A stretch of 55,015 nt of DNA, taken from JBJHAX01 sp050480705 (lineage in GTDB: Bacteria; Actinomycetota; Nitriliruptoria; Nitriliruptorales; Nitriliruptoraceae). The stretch lies in NCBI GenBank assembly GCA_050480705.1, contig JBJHAX010000013.1, forward strand, positions 1-55,015, given 5' to 3'. The notes beneath the pieces were generated by a model. The model was not told the origin of the DNA. It did no database searches and saw nothing but the letters and a program-made list of their open reading frames with translations. Both the position numbers and the translations under genes were made by a program. Positions 45,544 to 54,586 of this stretch are shown in pieces (positions within the stretch are counted from its first letter, which is position 1; every line of letters begins with the position of its first letter).

Positions 45544-46846
45544 CGACGTCCCGTCGCGGCCGCGTCGCATCGTCGGCGATCGCGTGCGGCCCGTGCAGCA
45601 CGCGCCGCACCGGCCCTTCGGTGACCGCGACGGAACCTGTGAGGTCAGCCACACCGGCGGTTCCAGGACGCCGGGTCACCGCGAAGCGCAGCACATCGGA
45701 CGCGACCGCCAGCGTCTCGCCCACGTCGCCGCCCGTCGCGACCACCCCCACTAGATAGGTGCCCGCCAGCAGGTTGGTGAGCATCCGCACCTCGACGGTG
45801 GCCGTCTCGTCCCGGTCGAGGGGCCCGATACCGATACCGCGCCAGGCACTGTGGAGTTCGTACAACAGCATCCCGTCGCTTCGGGCGACCGTGACACCGA
45901 CACTGCACACCTCACGCGCTGTGAGCGCGCGCAGACGTATGCGGACGACGAGCGGTGCACCGGTCGCGACCTCGGCCACGGGCGCACCGGTGTCGTCGAG
46001 AAGTTCGACGTCGTCGACGACGAGATCCCCTCGGGCACGTGCCGCAGGCGTTGCCCCGCCGACGTTGCGTGACACACCCCGCCGGTAGCGGTCGATCGCC
46101 TCGTCGACGTCGCCGTCGTGCACCAGACGGCCGTGCTCGAGCACGATCGCGCGCGTACACATCTCCCGGACCGCATCGAGATCGTGGCTGACGAGCACGA
46201 AGGTCTTGCCGTCGTCGCGGAACCGTCGCATGCGGTCGAGCGAACGCTCCTGGAACTCCGCGTCACCGACAGCGAGGACCTCGTCGACGAGCAGGATGTC
46301 AGGGTCGAGGGTGACCGCGATCGCGAATCCGAGGCGGACGTACAAGCCGGAGGAATACGTCCGCACCGCGGTGTCGAGCAGCGGGCGGATCCCGGCGAAC
46401 TCCACGATCTCGTCGAGACGGGCGTCGATCTCGGCCCGACGCATCCCCAGGATCGCGCCGTTGAGATAGATGTTCTCGCGTCCGCTGAGATCGCCGTGGA
46501 ACCCTGCGCCGAGTTCGAGCAGCGAGGCCACGACGCCGTTGGTCTGCGCCGTGCCTTCGTCGGGTGGGAGGATGCGTGCGAGGATCTTGAGCAGGGTCGA
46601 CTTCCCCGAGCCGTTGTGGCCGATGACCGCGACCGACTCGCCGTGGTCGATCGTGAACGACACGTCCTCCAGCGCATGGAAGTCGGTGTAGGACGAGCGG
46701 CGCGGCCGGTAGAGCCGTTCCTTGAGGCCGTTCGGGCGCTGGTGGTAGAGCCGGAACCGCTCGGTGACACCGTCCATGACGATCGCCGGGCGCGTGGGAT
46801 CGTGCTGCACGCCGGTGAGCTGGCCGATGGTGCGACGTGACGCCAC
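45536..46846 (-). CDS. wzt: Wzt-type ABC transporter ATPase with C-terminal glycan-binding domain
   Basis: A 436-residue ATPase that powers export of a lipid-linked polysaccharide with Wzm. The nucleotide-binding domain (about 15-260) has Walker A GHNGSGKST, the signature region RTYSSGLYVRLGFA and Walker B DILLVDEVLAVGD. After residue 280 comes a beta-rich Wzt C-terminal domain (GDLVVDDVELLDDTG ... TNLLAGTYLVGVVA), which in studied systems recognises the polymer's end group. The start is GTG at 46846, set by a perfect AAGGAGG seven bases upstream that lies inside the end of wzm. Confidence 0.93.
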   Translation of the reverse strand: MASRRTIGQLTGVQHDPTRPAIVMDGVTERFRLYHQRPNGLKERLYRPRRSSYTDFHALEDVSFTIDHGESVAVIGHNGSGKSTLLKILARILPPDEGTAQTNGVVASLLELGAGFHGDLSGRENIYLNGAILGMRRAEIDARLDEIVEFAGIRPLLDTAVRTYSSGLYVRLGFAIAVTLDPDILLVDEVLAVGDAEFQERSLDRMRRFRDDGKTFVLVSHDLDAVREMCTRAIVLEHGRLVHDGDVDEAIDRYRRGVSRNVGGATPAARARGDLVVDDVELLDDTGAPVAEVATGAPLVVRIRLRALTAREVCSVGVTVARSDGMLLYELHSAWRGIGIGPLDRDETATVEVRMLTNLLAGTYLVGVVATGGDVGETLAVASDVLRFAVTRRPGTAGVADLTGSVAVTEGPVRRVLHGPHAIADDATRPRRDVGG

Positions 46847-46848
46847 CG

Positions 46849-47754
46849 TCACACCTCCTTGGCGAACGTGCGTGCACGCCGCAGAAAGACCACGTACCCG
46901 CCGACGAAGCCTCCCACGGCCCAGGCTGACGCCAGCCCGATGCTGCCCGCCGACGGCCACGTCGGAGGCCCCGAGACGACGGGAGGCATCGCGACGCCTG
47001 AGGTCACGACCGTGCCGTACAGCGGGGTGCGAAAGGCTTCGACGAACCACGTCATCGGGTTGACGGCGAGCACGTTGGCGATGAACGAGTCAGCACCGAC
47101 CTGAGCGACCACGAGTGCGAGCGGATACAGCACCGGCGTCGCGTAGAACCACACCAGGAAGATGACGACGAACAACTCCTGCAGGTCGCGGAACACGACG
47201 TTCACCGCGGCGAACCACATGGCGACGCCGGACACGAACACCGTCAGCAGCGCGATGGCGAGCAGCGCGGCGGGCAGGTGGACGAGCACCCCGACGCCGC
47301 GCATGAACGCGAGGTAGGGAAACACCACGAGCAGCGCGAGCAGCAGGTGCACGAGCTGCGCGAGCACATGCGACAACGGCAGCACTTCGCGCGGGAAGTA
47401 CACCTTCTTGACCAGGTCGGCGTTGGTGACCACGGAGTGGATCGCGCCCTGGCACGAGTTCTGGAAGAACTGCCACAACAGGTAGCCCGCGAGGAAGAAC
47501 GCGGCGAAGTCGTCGACGGGAATCCTGATCACGAGGGTGAACAGCACGCTGAACACCACGGTCATCAGCGCCGGGGTGAGCATCGACCACAGAAACCCAA
47601 GGGCCGAGTTGCGGTAGCGGACCTTGAGTTCCTTGCGCACGAGTTGCGCGACGAGCTGGCGGGCACGCCACAGGTCCACGAGCTTGCCCGCCGAGGCACG
47701 CACGACCCTGACTGCTCCTGAGCTCGCCGCGGACGGCGATGCGTCAGTCGTCAC
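46849..47754 (-). CDS. wzm: Wzm-type ABC transporter permease
   Basis: A 301-residue membrane component of a polysaccharide exporter, ABC-2 family. After a 30-residue cytoplasmic start the signature RKELKVRYRNSALGFLWSMLTPALMTVVFSVLF is followed by about six membrane helices and AVNPMTWFVEAFRTPLYGT near the end. GTG at 47754 has GGAGGAG four to five bases upstream; the longer frame upstream is Arg-rich spacer. Its stop lies just before the wzt start, and its last codons contain the wzt ribosome binding site. Confidence 0.93.
   Translation of the reverse strand: MTTDASPSAASSGAVRVVRASAGKLVDLWRARQLVAQLVRKELKVRYRNSALGFLWSMLTPALMTVVFSVLFTLVIRIPVDDFAAFFLAGYLLWQFFQNSCQGAIHSVVTNADLVKKVYFPREVLPLSHVLAQLVHLLLALLVVFPYLAFMRGVGVLVHLPAALLAIALLTVFVSGVAMWFAAVNVVFRDLQELFVVIFLVWFYATPVLYPLALVVAQVGADSFIANVLAVNPMTWFVEAFRTPLYGTVVTSGVAMPPVVSGPPTWPSAGSIGLASAWAVGGFVGGYVVFLRRARTFAKEV
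46854..46860 (-). promoter_or_regulatory. Ribosome binding site that fixes the wzt start
   Basis: AAGGAGG (minus strand, 46860-46854) lies seven bases before GTG 46846 but only one base before the alternative GTG at 46852 that would overlap the wzm stop as GTGA, so the later GTG is the likelier start. Confidence 0.75.
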
Positions 47755-47899
47755 CAGGCTCCTCCATCGCAGCGTCGGCCACGTCCCGACGCGAACCGCC
47801 GCACCCCGTGAAGGTGCATCGCCGGTTGTAGCACAGTCGGCCACGTCTCTCGCGCGCACACCCGGCGACCATGCCGCCCGGCCGACCCGAAGCCGCGGG

Positions 47900-48952
47900 T
47901 CACGACGTCGCCAGGTGTGCGCCGTCCGCCACGACCATGTCGGCGATCTCGCCGGCGGCGTCGACCTGCGCTCCGTTGCCGGCGATGAGACGCATCACCC
48001 GACCCGCGACGTGGGAACCGGCGAACAACGCGCTGTCACTGACGCGCGCGTGCGAGGCGATGTGCGCGCCGCGACCAACCGTCACGTGCGGGCCGACGCG
48101 CGCGCCCCCGTCGATACGAACGTCGTCCTCGAGCAGCACCGGCGCGACCAGTTGTGCGTCTGCGGCGACCACGACGCCGCTGCCGCGCAGGGACCCGTCC
48201 GGGTGCGCCCGGAACTCGTCGACGGAGGGCCAGCGCACGCTGCCGTCGAGCACGAGCCGCTGCCCTGCGAGGAATCGCTGCGGCGTGCCGAGGTCCGCCC
48301 ACGCCGCCGACGACACGACACCCTCGACCCGCCGTCCGTCGGCGACCAGGCCCGGAAAGACGTCGCGTTCGAAGCTCAGTGGACCTGCCTCGAAGGCGTC
48401 GAGCGCCGAGGGCTCGAGCACGTAGGTTCCGGCGTTGACGGCGTCCTGGCCGGGCAGCGTTCCGGGGGCCGGCTTCTCCACGAAGTCGACGATCCGCCCA
48501 CGGTCGAGGACACACACGCCGTAGGCTGAGGTGTCCTCGACACGTGTCAGTGCCAGCGTCGCAGTGGCGTGCCGCCGCTGATGGGTCGCCACCAGCTCGC
48601 GGAGGTCGAGGTCGGTGAGCACGTCGCCGTTGAGGACGAGGAACGTCCCCGTCATCCGGTGCAGCGCGGAGCGCACCCCGCCGGCGGTGTCGAGCGGCGC
48701 GGGTTCGGCGACGAACTCGATGCTGACCCCGTTGCTGCGTGCGTCGGCGACCAGGATCTCGAAGGGCGCCGGATCCGGGCCGACGACAAGCATCACACGC
48801 TGCACGCCGATCGCGGCAAGGCGGCGGATCGCACCCGCGAGGAACGGCGCACCGCAGAACGGCAGCAGTGGCTTGGGGGTGGTGTCGGTCAGGGGGCGAA
48901 GGCGCGTCCCTTGGCCTCCCGCGACGATCATCGCCTCGCGCACACCGTTCAC
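47900..48952 (-). CDS. Sugar-1-phosphate nucleotidyltransferase (mannose-1-phosphate guanylyltransferase-like)
   Basis: A 350-residue protein that activates a sugar phosphate as NDP-sugar. The nucleotidyltransferase domain starts (V)NGVREAMIVAGGQGTRLRPLTDTTPKPLLPF, with GGQGTRLRPLT binding the nucleotide and NGDVLTDLDL carrying the metal aspartate. The C-terminal 100 residues have left-handed beta-helix hexapeptide-type repeats (VLLEDDVRIDGGARVGPHVTVGRGAHI). The mycobacterial gene at this place (Rv3264c) makes GDP-mannose, so that substrate is favoured. GTG at 48952 overlaps the preceding stop as GTGA. Confidence 0.88.
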   Translation of the reverse strand: MNGVREAMIVAGGQGTRLRPLTDTTPKPLLPFCGAPFLAGAIRRLAAIGVQRVMLVVGPDPAPFEILVADARSNGVSIEFVAEPAPLDTAGGVRSALHRMTGTFLVLNGDVLTDLDLRELVATHQRRHATATLALTRVEDTSAYGVCVLDRGRIVDFVEKPAPGTLPGQDAVNAGTYVLEPSALDAFEAGPLSFERDVFPGLVADGRRVEGVVSSAAWADLGTPQRFLAGQRLVLDGSVRWPSVDEFRAHPDGSLRGSGVVVAADAQLVAPVLLEDDVRIDGGARVGPHVTVGRGAHIASHARVSDSALFAGSHVAGRVMRLIAGNGAQVDAAGEIADMVVADGAHLATS

Positions 48953-49848
48953 GACGGTGTCACGCCGTGTGGTGCACGCAGCTCCCCCGTTGTGCTGCGG
49001 CGCTTCGCGCCCAGCCGGTCGGCCAGCCATGTCACCGCCACCCAGGCCGCCAGGGCGGTGCGCAACGCCGGTCGGACGAGGCGGCCTGCGGGTGTGCGGT
49101 GGTGGCGCTGGTGGTAGCGGTCGATGCCACGCGCGTGCGCGATCCTCGCGCGCAGCGGGCGCCGGCCGGTCGACGCTCCCACAGCGTGGGTGACTTCGGC
49201 GTCGACGACGTGGCGTAGACGCCAGCCAGCCTGGCGCAGGCGCACCCCGAGGTCGACGTCCTCCACGTAGAGGAAGTAGCCGGGATCGAACCCGTCGATG
49301 TCGTCGAACGCCCGCCTGCGCAGTGCGATCGCGCACCCTGAGAGCCATTCGACGTCACGCCCACCCGAGGTGGCGGTCGCGTCCCGGTCGTGGTAGCTCC
49401 GCGTCCACCGGTTTGCGGGCACCAGCCGCCCGAGCACGGCGTGGCCGACGGCGTCGCGCATGCCGGGCACGCGTCGTGCCGACGCCTGGATCTCACCGGA
49501 GGGATAGCGCACCAGCGGACCGGCGGCGCCGATGGTGGCGTCGTCGAACGCCTCGGCGAGCCGGGTGAGCGCACCTGCGCCGAAGCGCACGTCGGCGTTC
49601 GCGACGACGACCACGTCGGCGTCGGTCGCCCGCACACCCGCGTTGGCGCCTCGGGCGAACCCTGCGTTGGCCAGCTCGAGAACGTCGACGCCGGGGTGCC
49701 GGCGACGCACAGCGTCAGCGGTCGCGTCGGTTGATCCGTTGTCGACCACGACGACATGGGTGTCGACGTCGATCGAGGCGACGCAGGCCAGGGCGTCGTC
49801 GCGTGTCTGATGGGTCACGACGACCACGGCGGGCGGTGCGGGCGTCAC
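48949..49848 (-). CDS. wbbL: WbbL-like GT2 rhamnosyltransferase
   Basis: A 299-residue family 2 glycosyltransferase: VVVVTHQTRDDALACVASI, VVVDNGSTDATADAVRRRHP, ANAGFARGANAGVRATDADVVVVANADVRF and FLYVEDVDLGVRLRQAGW. In mycobacteria WbbL adds rhamnose to the lipid-linked GlcNAc of the arabinogalactan linker, and its gene lies directly next to rmlD as here. The C-terminus is Arg-rich and may lie on the membrane. It overlaps rmlD (ATGA) and the nucleotidyltransferase gene (GTGA). Confidence 0.88.
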   Translation of the reverse strand: MTPAPPAVVVVTHQTRDDALACVASIDVDTHVVVVDNGSTDATADAVRRRHPGVDVLELANAGFARGANAGVRATDADVVVVANADVRFGAGALTRLAEAFDDATIGAAGPLVRYPSGEIQASARRVPGMRDAVGHAVLGRLVPANRWTRSYHDRDATATSGGRDVEWLSGCAIALRRRAFDDIDGFDPGYFLYVEDVDLGVRLRQAGWRLRHVVDAEVTHAVGASTGRRPLRARIAHARGIDRYHQRHHRTPAGRLVRPALRTALAAWVAVTWLADRLGAKRRSTTGELRAPHGVTPS

Positions 49849-50726
49849 GACGCGTCCCGGTCCACGTCTGACGCCGGGTCGTGCCCGAGCTCGCTGAGGA
49901 GTCGGCGCAGCCCGTCACGCCAGGGTGGCAGGGGCGTGAGGCCTGCGGCGGTGGCGTGGGTGTCGTCGAGCAGGCACCAGGCCGGGCGCGGCGCGGCGCG
50001 ATCGAGGTCGACGAGTTGCTGCTCGCTGATGTCCGCGTCGAGGCCCAGCATCGACGCCGCCACGGTTGCGACCTCGTGCCAGGTCGTCGCGCCCTGGTTG
50101 GTACGGTGCCAGGTGCCGTATCTGTTCGTGGCCGCCAGCTCGACGATCGCGGCGGCGAGGTCACGCGTGTAGGTCACGGCGCCGACCTGGTCGGTGACCA
50201 TGCGCAGCGGCTGCTGCCGGAGCATCCGCTCGACGATCGTGCGCACGACGTTGTCGCCCCGCGCCCCGGCGACCCAGGAGGTCCGCACGATGTGGTGCTC
50301 GGCCAGCACCGAGCGCACGAGCGCTTCCCCCGCCGCTTTCGTGCGTCCGTAGACGTTGATGGGACGGGGCTCGTCGAACTCCGTCCATCCCCGGCGCGGC
50401 TGTGGCACGCGGCCGTCGAAGACGTAGTCGGTCGACACGGTGACGAGGGTGGCGCCGACGAGGCGGCAGGCCCGTGCGAGCCACCACGGACCGAGCGCGT
50501 TGACCCGATGTGCCCGTCCGGGGTCGTGTTCGCAGGCGTCGACGTCGGTCCAGGCGGCGGCGTTGACAACCAGGGCCGGTGCCAGTTCGGTCACCACCGA
50601 GGTCACCGACGCTTCGTCGGCCACGTCGAGCTCGGCGTGCGTGAGACCGACGACACCCCGCGGCGCGAACGCGTCGACGAGATCGAGTCCGAGCTGCCCG
50701 CCAGCGCCGGTCACGAGGACGGTCAC
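49845..50726 (-). CDS. rmlD: dTDP-4-dehydrorhamnose reductase
   Basis: Catalyses the last step of dTDP-L-rhamnose synthesis. The 293 residues show the NAD(P)-binding MTVLVTGAGGQLGLDL, VNAAAWTDVDACEHDPGRAHRVNALGP, STDYVFDG and the catalytic YGRTK. It overlaps rmlA upstream and wbbL downstream by four bases each, so rhamnose activation and transfer are co-translated. RmlB and RmlC are not found in this operon, so they must be encoded elsewhere or the GalE-like epimerase at 20549-21508 may serve as RmlB. Confidence 0.95.
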   Translation of the reverse strand: MTVLVTGAGGQLGLDLVDAFAPRGVVGLTHAELDVADEASVTSVVTELAPALVVNAAAWTDVDACEHDPGRAHRVNALGPWWLARACRLVGATLVTVSTDYVFDGRVPQPRRGWTEFDEPRPINVYGRTKAAGEALVRSVLAEHHIVRTSWVAGARGDNVVRTIVERMLRQQPLRMVTDQVGAVTYTRDLAAAIVELAATNRYGTWHRTNQGATTWHEVATVAASMLGLDADISEQQLVDLDRAAPRPAWCLLDDTHATAAGLTPLPPWRDGLRRLLSELGHDPASDVDRDAS

Positions 50727-51799
50727 GACGTGCCCGCGTCGATCTCGACGACACCGTGGTCGCCGACGAGCAGCCGGTGGCCAGAAGGCCGCCGGTCCGT
50801 GCGCCGCACCGTGACCTCACGACCCAGCAGTGTCGCCTCCAGGCGGGCGACGTCGGTGATGACGCACCCTTCGAGCACGACGGAGAACTCGAGCTCGGAG
50901 CGTTCGATGACACACCCGGGCCCGATCGAGGTGAACGGTCCCACGTAGGAGTCGACCAGCCGGGTTCCCGCGCCAACGACGACGGGGCCGCGGACCTGGG
51001 AACGTTCGATGTGTGCGCCTGGTTCGACCACGACCGGTCCGACGACCGACGAGTCGGCGTCGACCACGCCGTCGATGCGCCGGCCGAGTGATCCGAGCAC
51101 GGTCCGGTTGGCTTCGAGCAGCTCGTCCTTCTTTCCGGTGTCCAGCCACCAGCCTTCGTGGACGGTGGCGGTGACGAGCGCGCCATCGTCAACGAGCCGC
51201 TGGATGGCGTCGGTGATCTCCAGTTCGCCGCGCGCCGACGGTTCGATGCTGCGTGCGGCCTCGAGGATCTCGGGACCGAAGAAGTACACACCCATCAGCG
51301 CCAGGTCGCTCGGGGGATCGTCGGGCTTCTCGACGAGCCGTACGACCCGTCCGTCGCCGTCGAGCTCGGCGACGCCGAAGCGGCGGGGATCGTCGACTGG
51401 GGTGAGCAGCACGTGCGCACTGGGACGATTCGCGGCGAAACGCTCGACGTGTGTCGTCACCCCGCCTTCCAGCAGGTTGTCGCCGAGGAACATCACGAAG
51501 GGGTCGTCGCCGAGGAAGGGCGCTGCGACCAGCGCGGCGTGCGCGAGCCCCGCGGGCCGCTCCTGCAGGACGTAGGTCACATCGAGGCCCCACAGGCTGC
51601 CGTCGCCGACGGCGTGTTCGATCTCGTCGCGCGTGTCCCCGACGACGATGCCGACATCCTCGATTCCGGCGGCACGCAGCTGCTCGAGGACGTAGAACAG
51701 CACGGGCTTGTTCGCGACCGGTACCAACTGCTTGGCCGACGTGTGGGTGATCGGACGCAGGCGGGTGCCCGATCCGCCGGCAAGCACGAGTCCCTTCAC
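50723..51799 (-). CDS. rmlA: Glucose-1-phosphate thymidylyltransferase, long form
   Basis: Makes dTDP-glucose, the first step to dTDP-rhamnose. A 358-residue protein with MKGLVLAGGSGTRLRPITHTSAKQLVPVANKPVLFYV, MFLGDNLLEGG and VEKPDDPPSDLALMGVYFFGP. The C-terminal 110 residues are a left-handed beta-helix (VVDADSSVVGPVVVEPGAHIERSQVRGPVVVGAGTR), the hallmark of the long subgroup, which is less well characterised than short RmlA; other NDP-sugar products are possible. The start is 36 bases after the LCP stop. Confidence 0.9.
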   Translation of the reverse strand: MKGLVLAGGSGTRLRPITHTSAKQLVPVANKPVLFYVLEQLRAAGIEDVGIVVGDTRDEIEHAVGDGSLWGLDVTYVLQERPAGLAHAALVAAPFLGDDPFVMFLGDNLLEGGVTTHVERFAANRPSAHVLLTPVDDPRRFGVAELDGDGRVVRLVEKPDDPPSDLALMGVYFFGPEILEAARSIEPSARGELEITDAIQRLVDDGALVTATVHEGWWLDTGKKDELLEANRTVLGSLGRRIDGVVDADSSVVGPVVVEPGAHIERSQVRGPVVVGAGTRLVDSYVGPFTSIGPGCVIERSELEFSVVLEGCVITDVARLEATLLGREVTVRRTDRRPSGHRLLVGDHGVVEIDAGTS

Positions 51800-51835
51800 C
51801 CCGACCTCCGCAGGTTGGGTGCGTCGTCTGCGACG

Positions 51836-53161
51836 TCAGCTCGCCGCATCTGTGCCCACCGACACGACGACGCGTGCATCATCGGGAAACTCGACACCTG
51901 ACGGCAGCGGTTCGGTGGTCACCCCCAGCGTCGCTGCGACCCACGCCGCTTCGTCTTCGAATCCGTCGACGATGAACACGCGTGTCGTATCGTCGGCCCA
52001 GACCTCCTGCGGGCCTCGGCCGGCACCGCCCGCCTGGAACCCCGCGTAGATCAGCGTGGGCACGACGATCGTGTCGGCTTCGCGGACATGCTCTCCCCAC
52101 CAGACGGCCACCGGCGTCTCGCCCCGCTGCTCGGCGGTGCCCCGGTCGGCCACGCGCCGGCCTTCGCGCAGATCGTCGAACAGCGCCTGTGCGCCGGGAC
52201 GGTAGGCGATCACGTAGTCGACGCCGTCGATACGACGGGTGTAGGACGGCACCGTCGTCATCGGGATGCCTTCACCGACCACGACCCGCAATTCGTCCGC
52301 GAGCGCGTACATCTCGCCGATCGTGAGGCCCTCGTCGGTGGTGACATTCGACGCGACGTCATCGACGAGCTGGAACACCCGGCGTGGATCGGCGAGCACG
52401 CGCGCCCTGGTGAGATCGTTGAGCACCGCGCGCAGGAAACGTTGCTGACGGTCGATGCGTTCGAAATCGGCACGCACGCCTTCACGCGAGCGGATGTAGG
52501 CGAGCGCCTCCGTCGCGGTCATCTGCTGCAGCCCCGGTTCGAAGTCCGCGCCGCTGCGCTCGTCGACGAGCCGCTCGGGAACATCGATCTCGACGCCTCC
52601 CAGCGTCTCGACGACGCTGATGAACCCACCGAGCGAGATCGACGCGTAGTGGTGGACGGGAAGGCCGAAGTTGTTCTGGATCGAGGCGATCAGGGCGCTG
52701 GGGCCGGCCGCGAACTCATCGGCGAGCTTCGTCCTGCGCCCCTGGTCGTCGTAGACGAGCAGATCCCGGGGAAGGCTCACCAGCGACATGCCCTGCCGGT
52801 CTGCGCTGACCGACACATAGATGATGGTGTCCGAGCGCTGGCCTTCGAAGGCGCCCAGCGTCAGTGAGCGGCGTTCCTCCTCGCCGAGCCCTTCACGTGC
52901 GTCCGATCCGACGACCAGGAAGTGTCGCGCGTTGCTCGCGGCGGTGACTTCGTCGAGCTGGTCGAGCGGCACGCGCGTCAGGCTCGCCTCGGCCTGCTGG
53001 ATGAGCAGCACGCCGGTCGTGCCTGCTGCGGTCACGGCAACGAGCAGGACGAGCCCGGCGGTCGCGAGCAGGCGCGAGCTGCGCCGCCATCGGCGTCCAC
53101 CGGACGCAGCAGGCTGCCATGGCGACGGCGCGGCGTCGGCAAGTTGTGTCTCATCGGTCAT
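51836..53161 (-). CDS. LytR-CpsA-Psr (LCP) family glycopolymer ligase
   Basis: A 441-residue enzyme that moves lipid-linked glycopolymers onto peptidoglycan outside the membrane. One N-terminal membrane segment (about 31-54), then the LCP domain with GQRSDTIIYVS (about 107-117), the catalytic PRD at 131-133 (SLPRDL) and RIDRQQRFLRAVL. The C-terminal 100 residues form a small alpha-beta unit (VFIVDGFEDEAAWVAATLGV) that looks like a LytR_C domain. The position at the head of the export genes mirrors mycobacterial Rv3267, which ligates arabinogalactan. Its start overlaps the preceding gene's stop as ATGA. Confidence 0.94.
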   Translation of the reverse strand: MTDETQLADAAPSPWQPAASGGRRWRRSSRLLATAGLVLLVAVTAAGTTGVLLIQQAEASLTRVPLDQLDEVTAASNARHFLVVGSDAREGLGEEERRSLTLGAFEGQRSDTIIYVSVSADRQGMSLVSLPRDLLVYDDQGRRTKLADEFAAGPSALIASIQNNFGLPVHHYASISLGGFISVVETLGGVEIDVPERLVDERSGADFEPGLQQMTATEALAYIRSREGVRADFERIDRQQRFLRAVLNDLTRARVLADPRRVFQLVDDVASNVTTDEGLTIGEMYALADELRVVVGEGIPMTTVPSYTRRIDGVDYVIAYRPGAQALFDDLREGRRVADRGTAEQRGETPVAVWWGEHVREADTIVVPTLIYAGFQAGGAGRGPQEVWADDTTRVFIVDGFEDEAAWVAATLGVTTEPLPSGVEFPDDARVVVSVGTDAAS

Positions 53162-54567
53162 TGCTGGCCGTCCATCTCCCGCGCGAGGTCAGCACCCGCG
53201 GTCACCACGATGTCGACCGGCGTGCCTTCGAACTCCGGGTCCTGCGCCAGTCGTTCGAGGTCCACGTCGCCGAGCAACTCCGCGAGCAGGATCGCGGCAG
53301 TCTCCACGCGTGCATCCGCGGGACGGTATGCCACCAGCGTGGTGTCGCGCTCGAACGTGGGGGCGTTGCCGGTGCCGACGCTGCGCAGGCCTTCGGCGAC
53401 CAGGATCGCCTCGACATGCGCGGCCAAGCCCGCGACGCCTGCCCCGTTGAGCACAGCGACCCGGACACCGCCGGCAACGTAGGCATCGAGTTCGTCGGTC
53501 AGCTCGCGCGGTTCGAAGGGTGTTCCCTGCTGCAGATGATGGAACCGCACCATCGCGGGTTCGTCGAGCGGGACGAACTCGCCGGTGTCTGGATGCCGCA
53601 GCGTCGGCACAGTGTCGATCGAAATGGGCAACGATGTCGTGAGAGTCTCGGCGAGGCGGACCAGTCCCCGGCCACGCAGACTGACGTCGGTGTCGATCTC
53701 CTCGGCCACGACGTCGATCGCCCGCATGGCGGCGATCGGTGACGTGACGACCGAGCGTGCCTCGAGCACCGAGGCGACGCCGCGCACCGCACCTGCGACC
53801 GTCCGCACGACGACCTCGGGGTCCTCATCGCGCTGGCCTGCATCGACCTGCGACGCCCCGACCTCGCGACATCCGTCGGGCATGCACAGCTCGATCGGCC
53901 CGACGACGTCGACCAGCCGCGGCAGCGCATCGACGGAGAACGTCACGACGTGATCCAGGCGCACCTCGGTGTAGTCGATGATGGCTTCGGCGAGCAGCTC
54001 GGTCCCGCCCGCCGCATGGACCTGCGCGACCGATTCGACGCCGTCCTCGTCGACGCTGACGGGCAGATCGACGGGGAACAGCAGCACCGCCGCGTGATCA
54101 CGGGGCCCGCCGACCTGGACGATCGCGACGGGCGCGGCGAGTTCGGGTTCTGCCGGACGGGTCGGATCCCGCGGCTCGGTCATCGTGACGAGCACGGTAA
54201 CCGCGTCGTCTGGCGCGCTCGCGCCCACCGCACCGAGTGGGTCCTGCTCGTCGTCGTCGAGCGCGCGCAGGTCGATCCCCCCGAGACGGAACCACGCGTA
54301 GCCCCACAGCAGGGCCAGCAGCAACGCCCACACGACCAGGACGGCGACACCGAGCGCTCCGATGAACGCGAAACTGCGCGTCCAGCCCCGACCCGGACCG
54401 CGGGAGCCGGATGAGAGCACGAGTGAACGCGGCGGTGTCACGGGTGTCAGTGGCCTTGTCGGACGCTGGTGGTCGCCGGCGCGGAGCGCGGGCGTGGCAT
54501 CCCGCCACTGGCCGGTGTCGGCAGAAGGGGCGAACCTCACCAACGTTACCATCCGAGACGTCGTCAC
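53158..54567 (-). CDS. LCP-like pseudoenzyme with LytR_C domain
   Basis: A 469-residue membrane protein: one transmembrane segment (about 66-92), an extracytoplasmic region with LCP-like order (HAAVLLFPVDLPVSV ... GGTELLAEAIIDYTEVRLDHVVTFSVDALPRLVDVVGPIEL), and a LytR_C domain (about 385-465: VRVAVLNGAGVAGLAAHVEAILVAEGLRSV). At the position of the catalytic PRD, FPVDL (164-168) lacks the arginine, so the LCP domain is probably inactive. It overlaps the active LCP gene (ATGA), suggesting a joint complex. Start is uncertain: GTG 54567, ATG 54552, or an internal GTG at 54441. Confidence 0.72.
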   Translation of the reverse strand: MTTSRMVTLVRFAPSADTGQWRDATPALRAGDHQRPTRPLTPVTPPRSLVLSSGSRGPGRGWTRSFAFIGALGVAVLVVWALLLALLWGYAWFRLGGIDLRALDDDEQDPLGAVGASAPDDAVTVLVTMTEPRDPTRPAEPELAAPVAIVQVGGPRDHAAVLLFPVDLPVSVDEDGVESVAQVHAAGGTELLAEAIIDYTEVRLDHVVTFSVDALPRLVDVVGPIELCMPDGCREVGASQVDAGQRDEDPEVVVRTVAGAVRGVASVLEARSVVTSPIAAMRAIDVVAEEIDTDVSLRGRGLVRLAETLTTSLPISIDTVPTLRHPDTGEFVPLDEPAMVRFHHLQQGTPFEPRELTDELDAYVAGGVRVAVLNGAGVAGLAAHVEAILVAEGLRSVGTGNAPTFERDTTLVAYRPADARVETAAILLAELLGDVDLERLAQDPEFEGTPVDIVVTAGADLAREMDGQQ

Positions 54568-54586
54568 CCGGCGCCTGCGAGGACCT

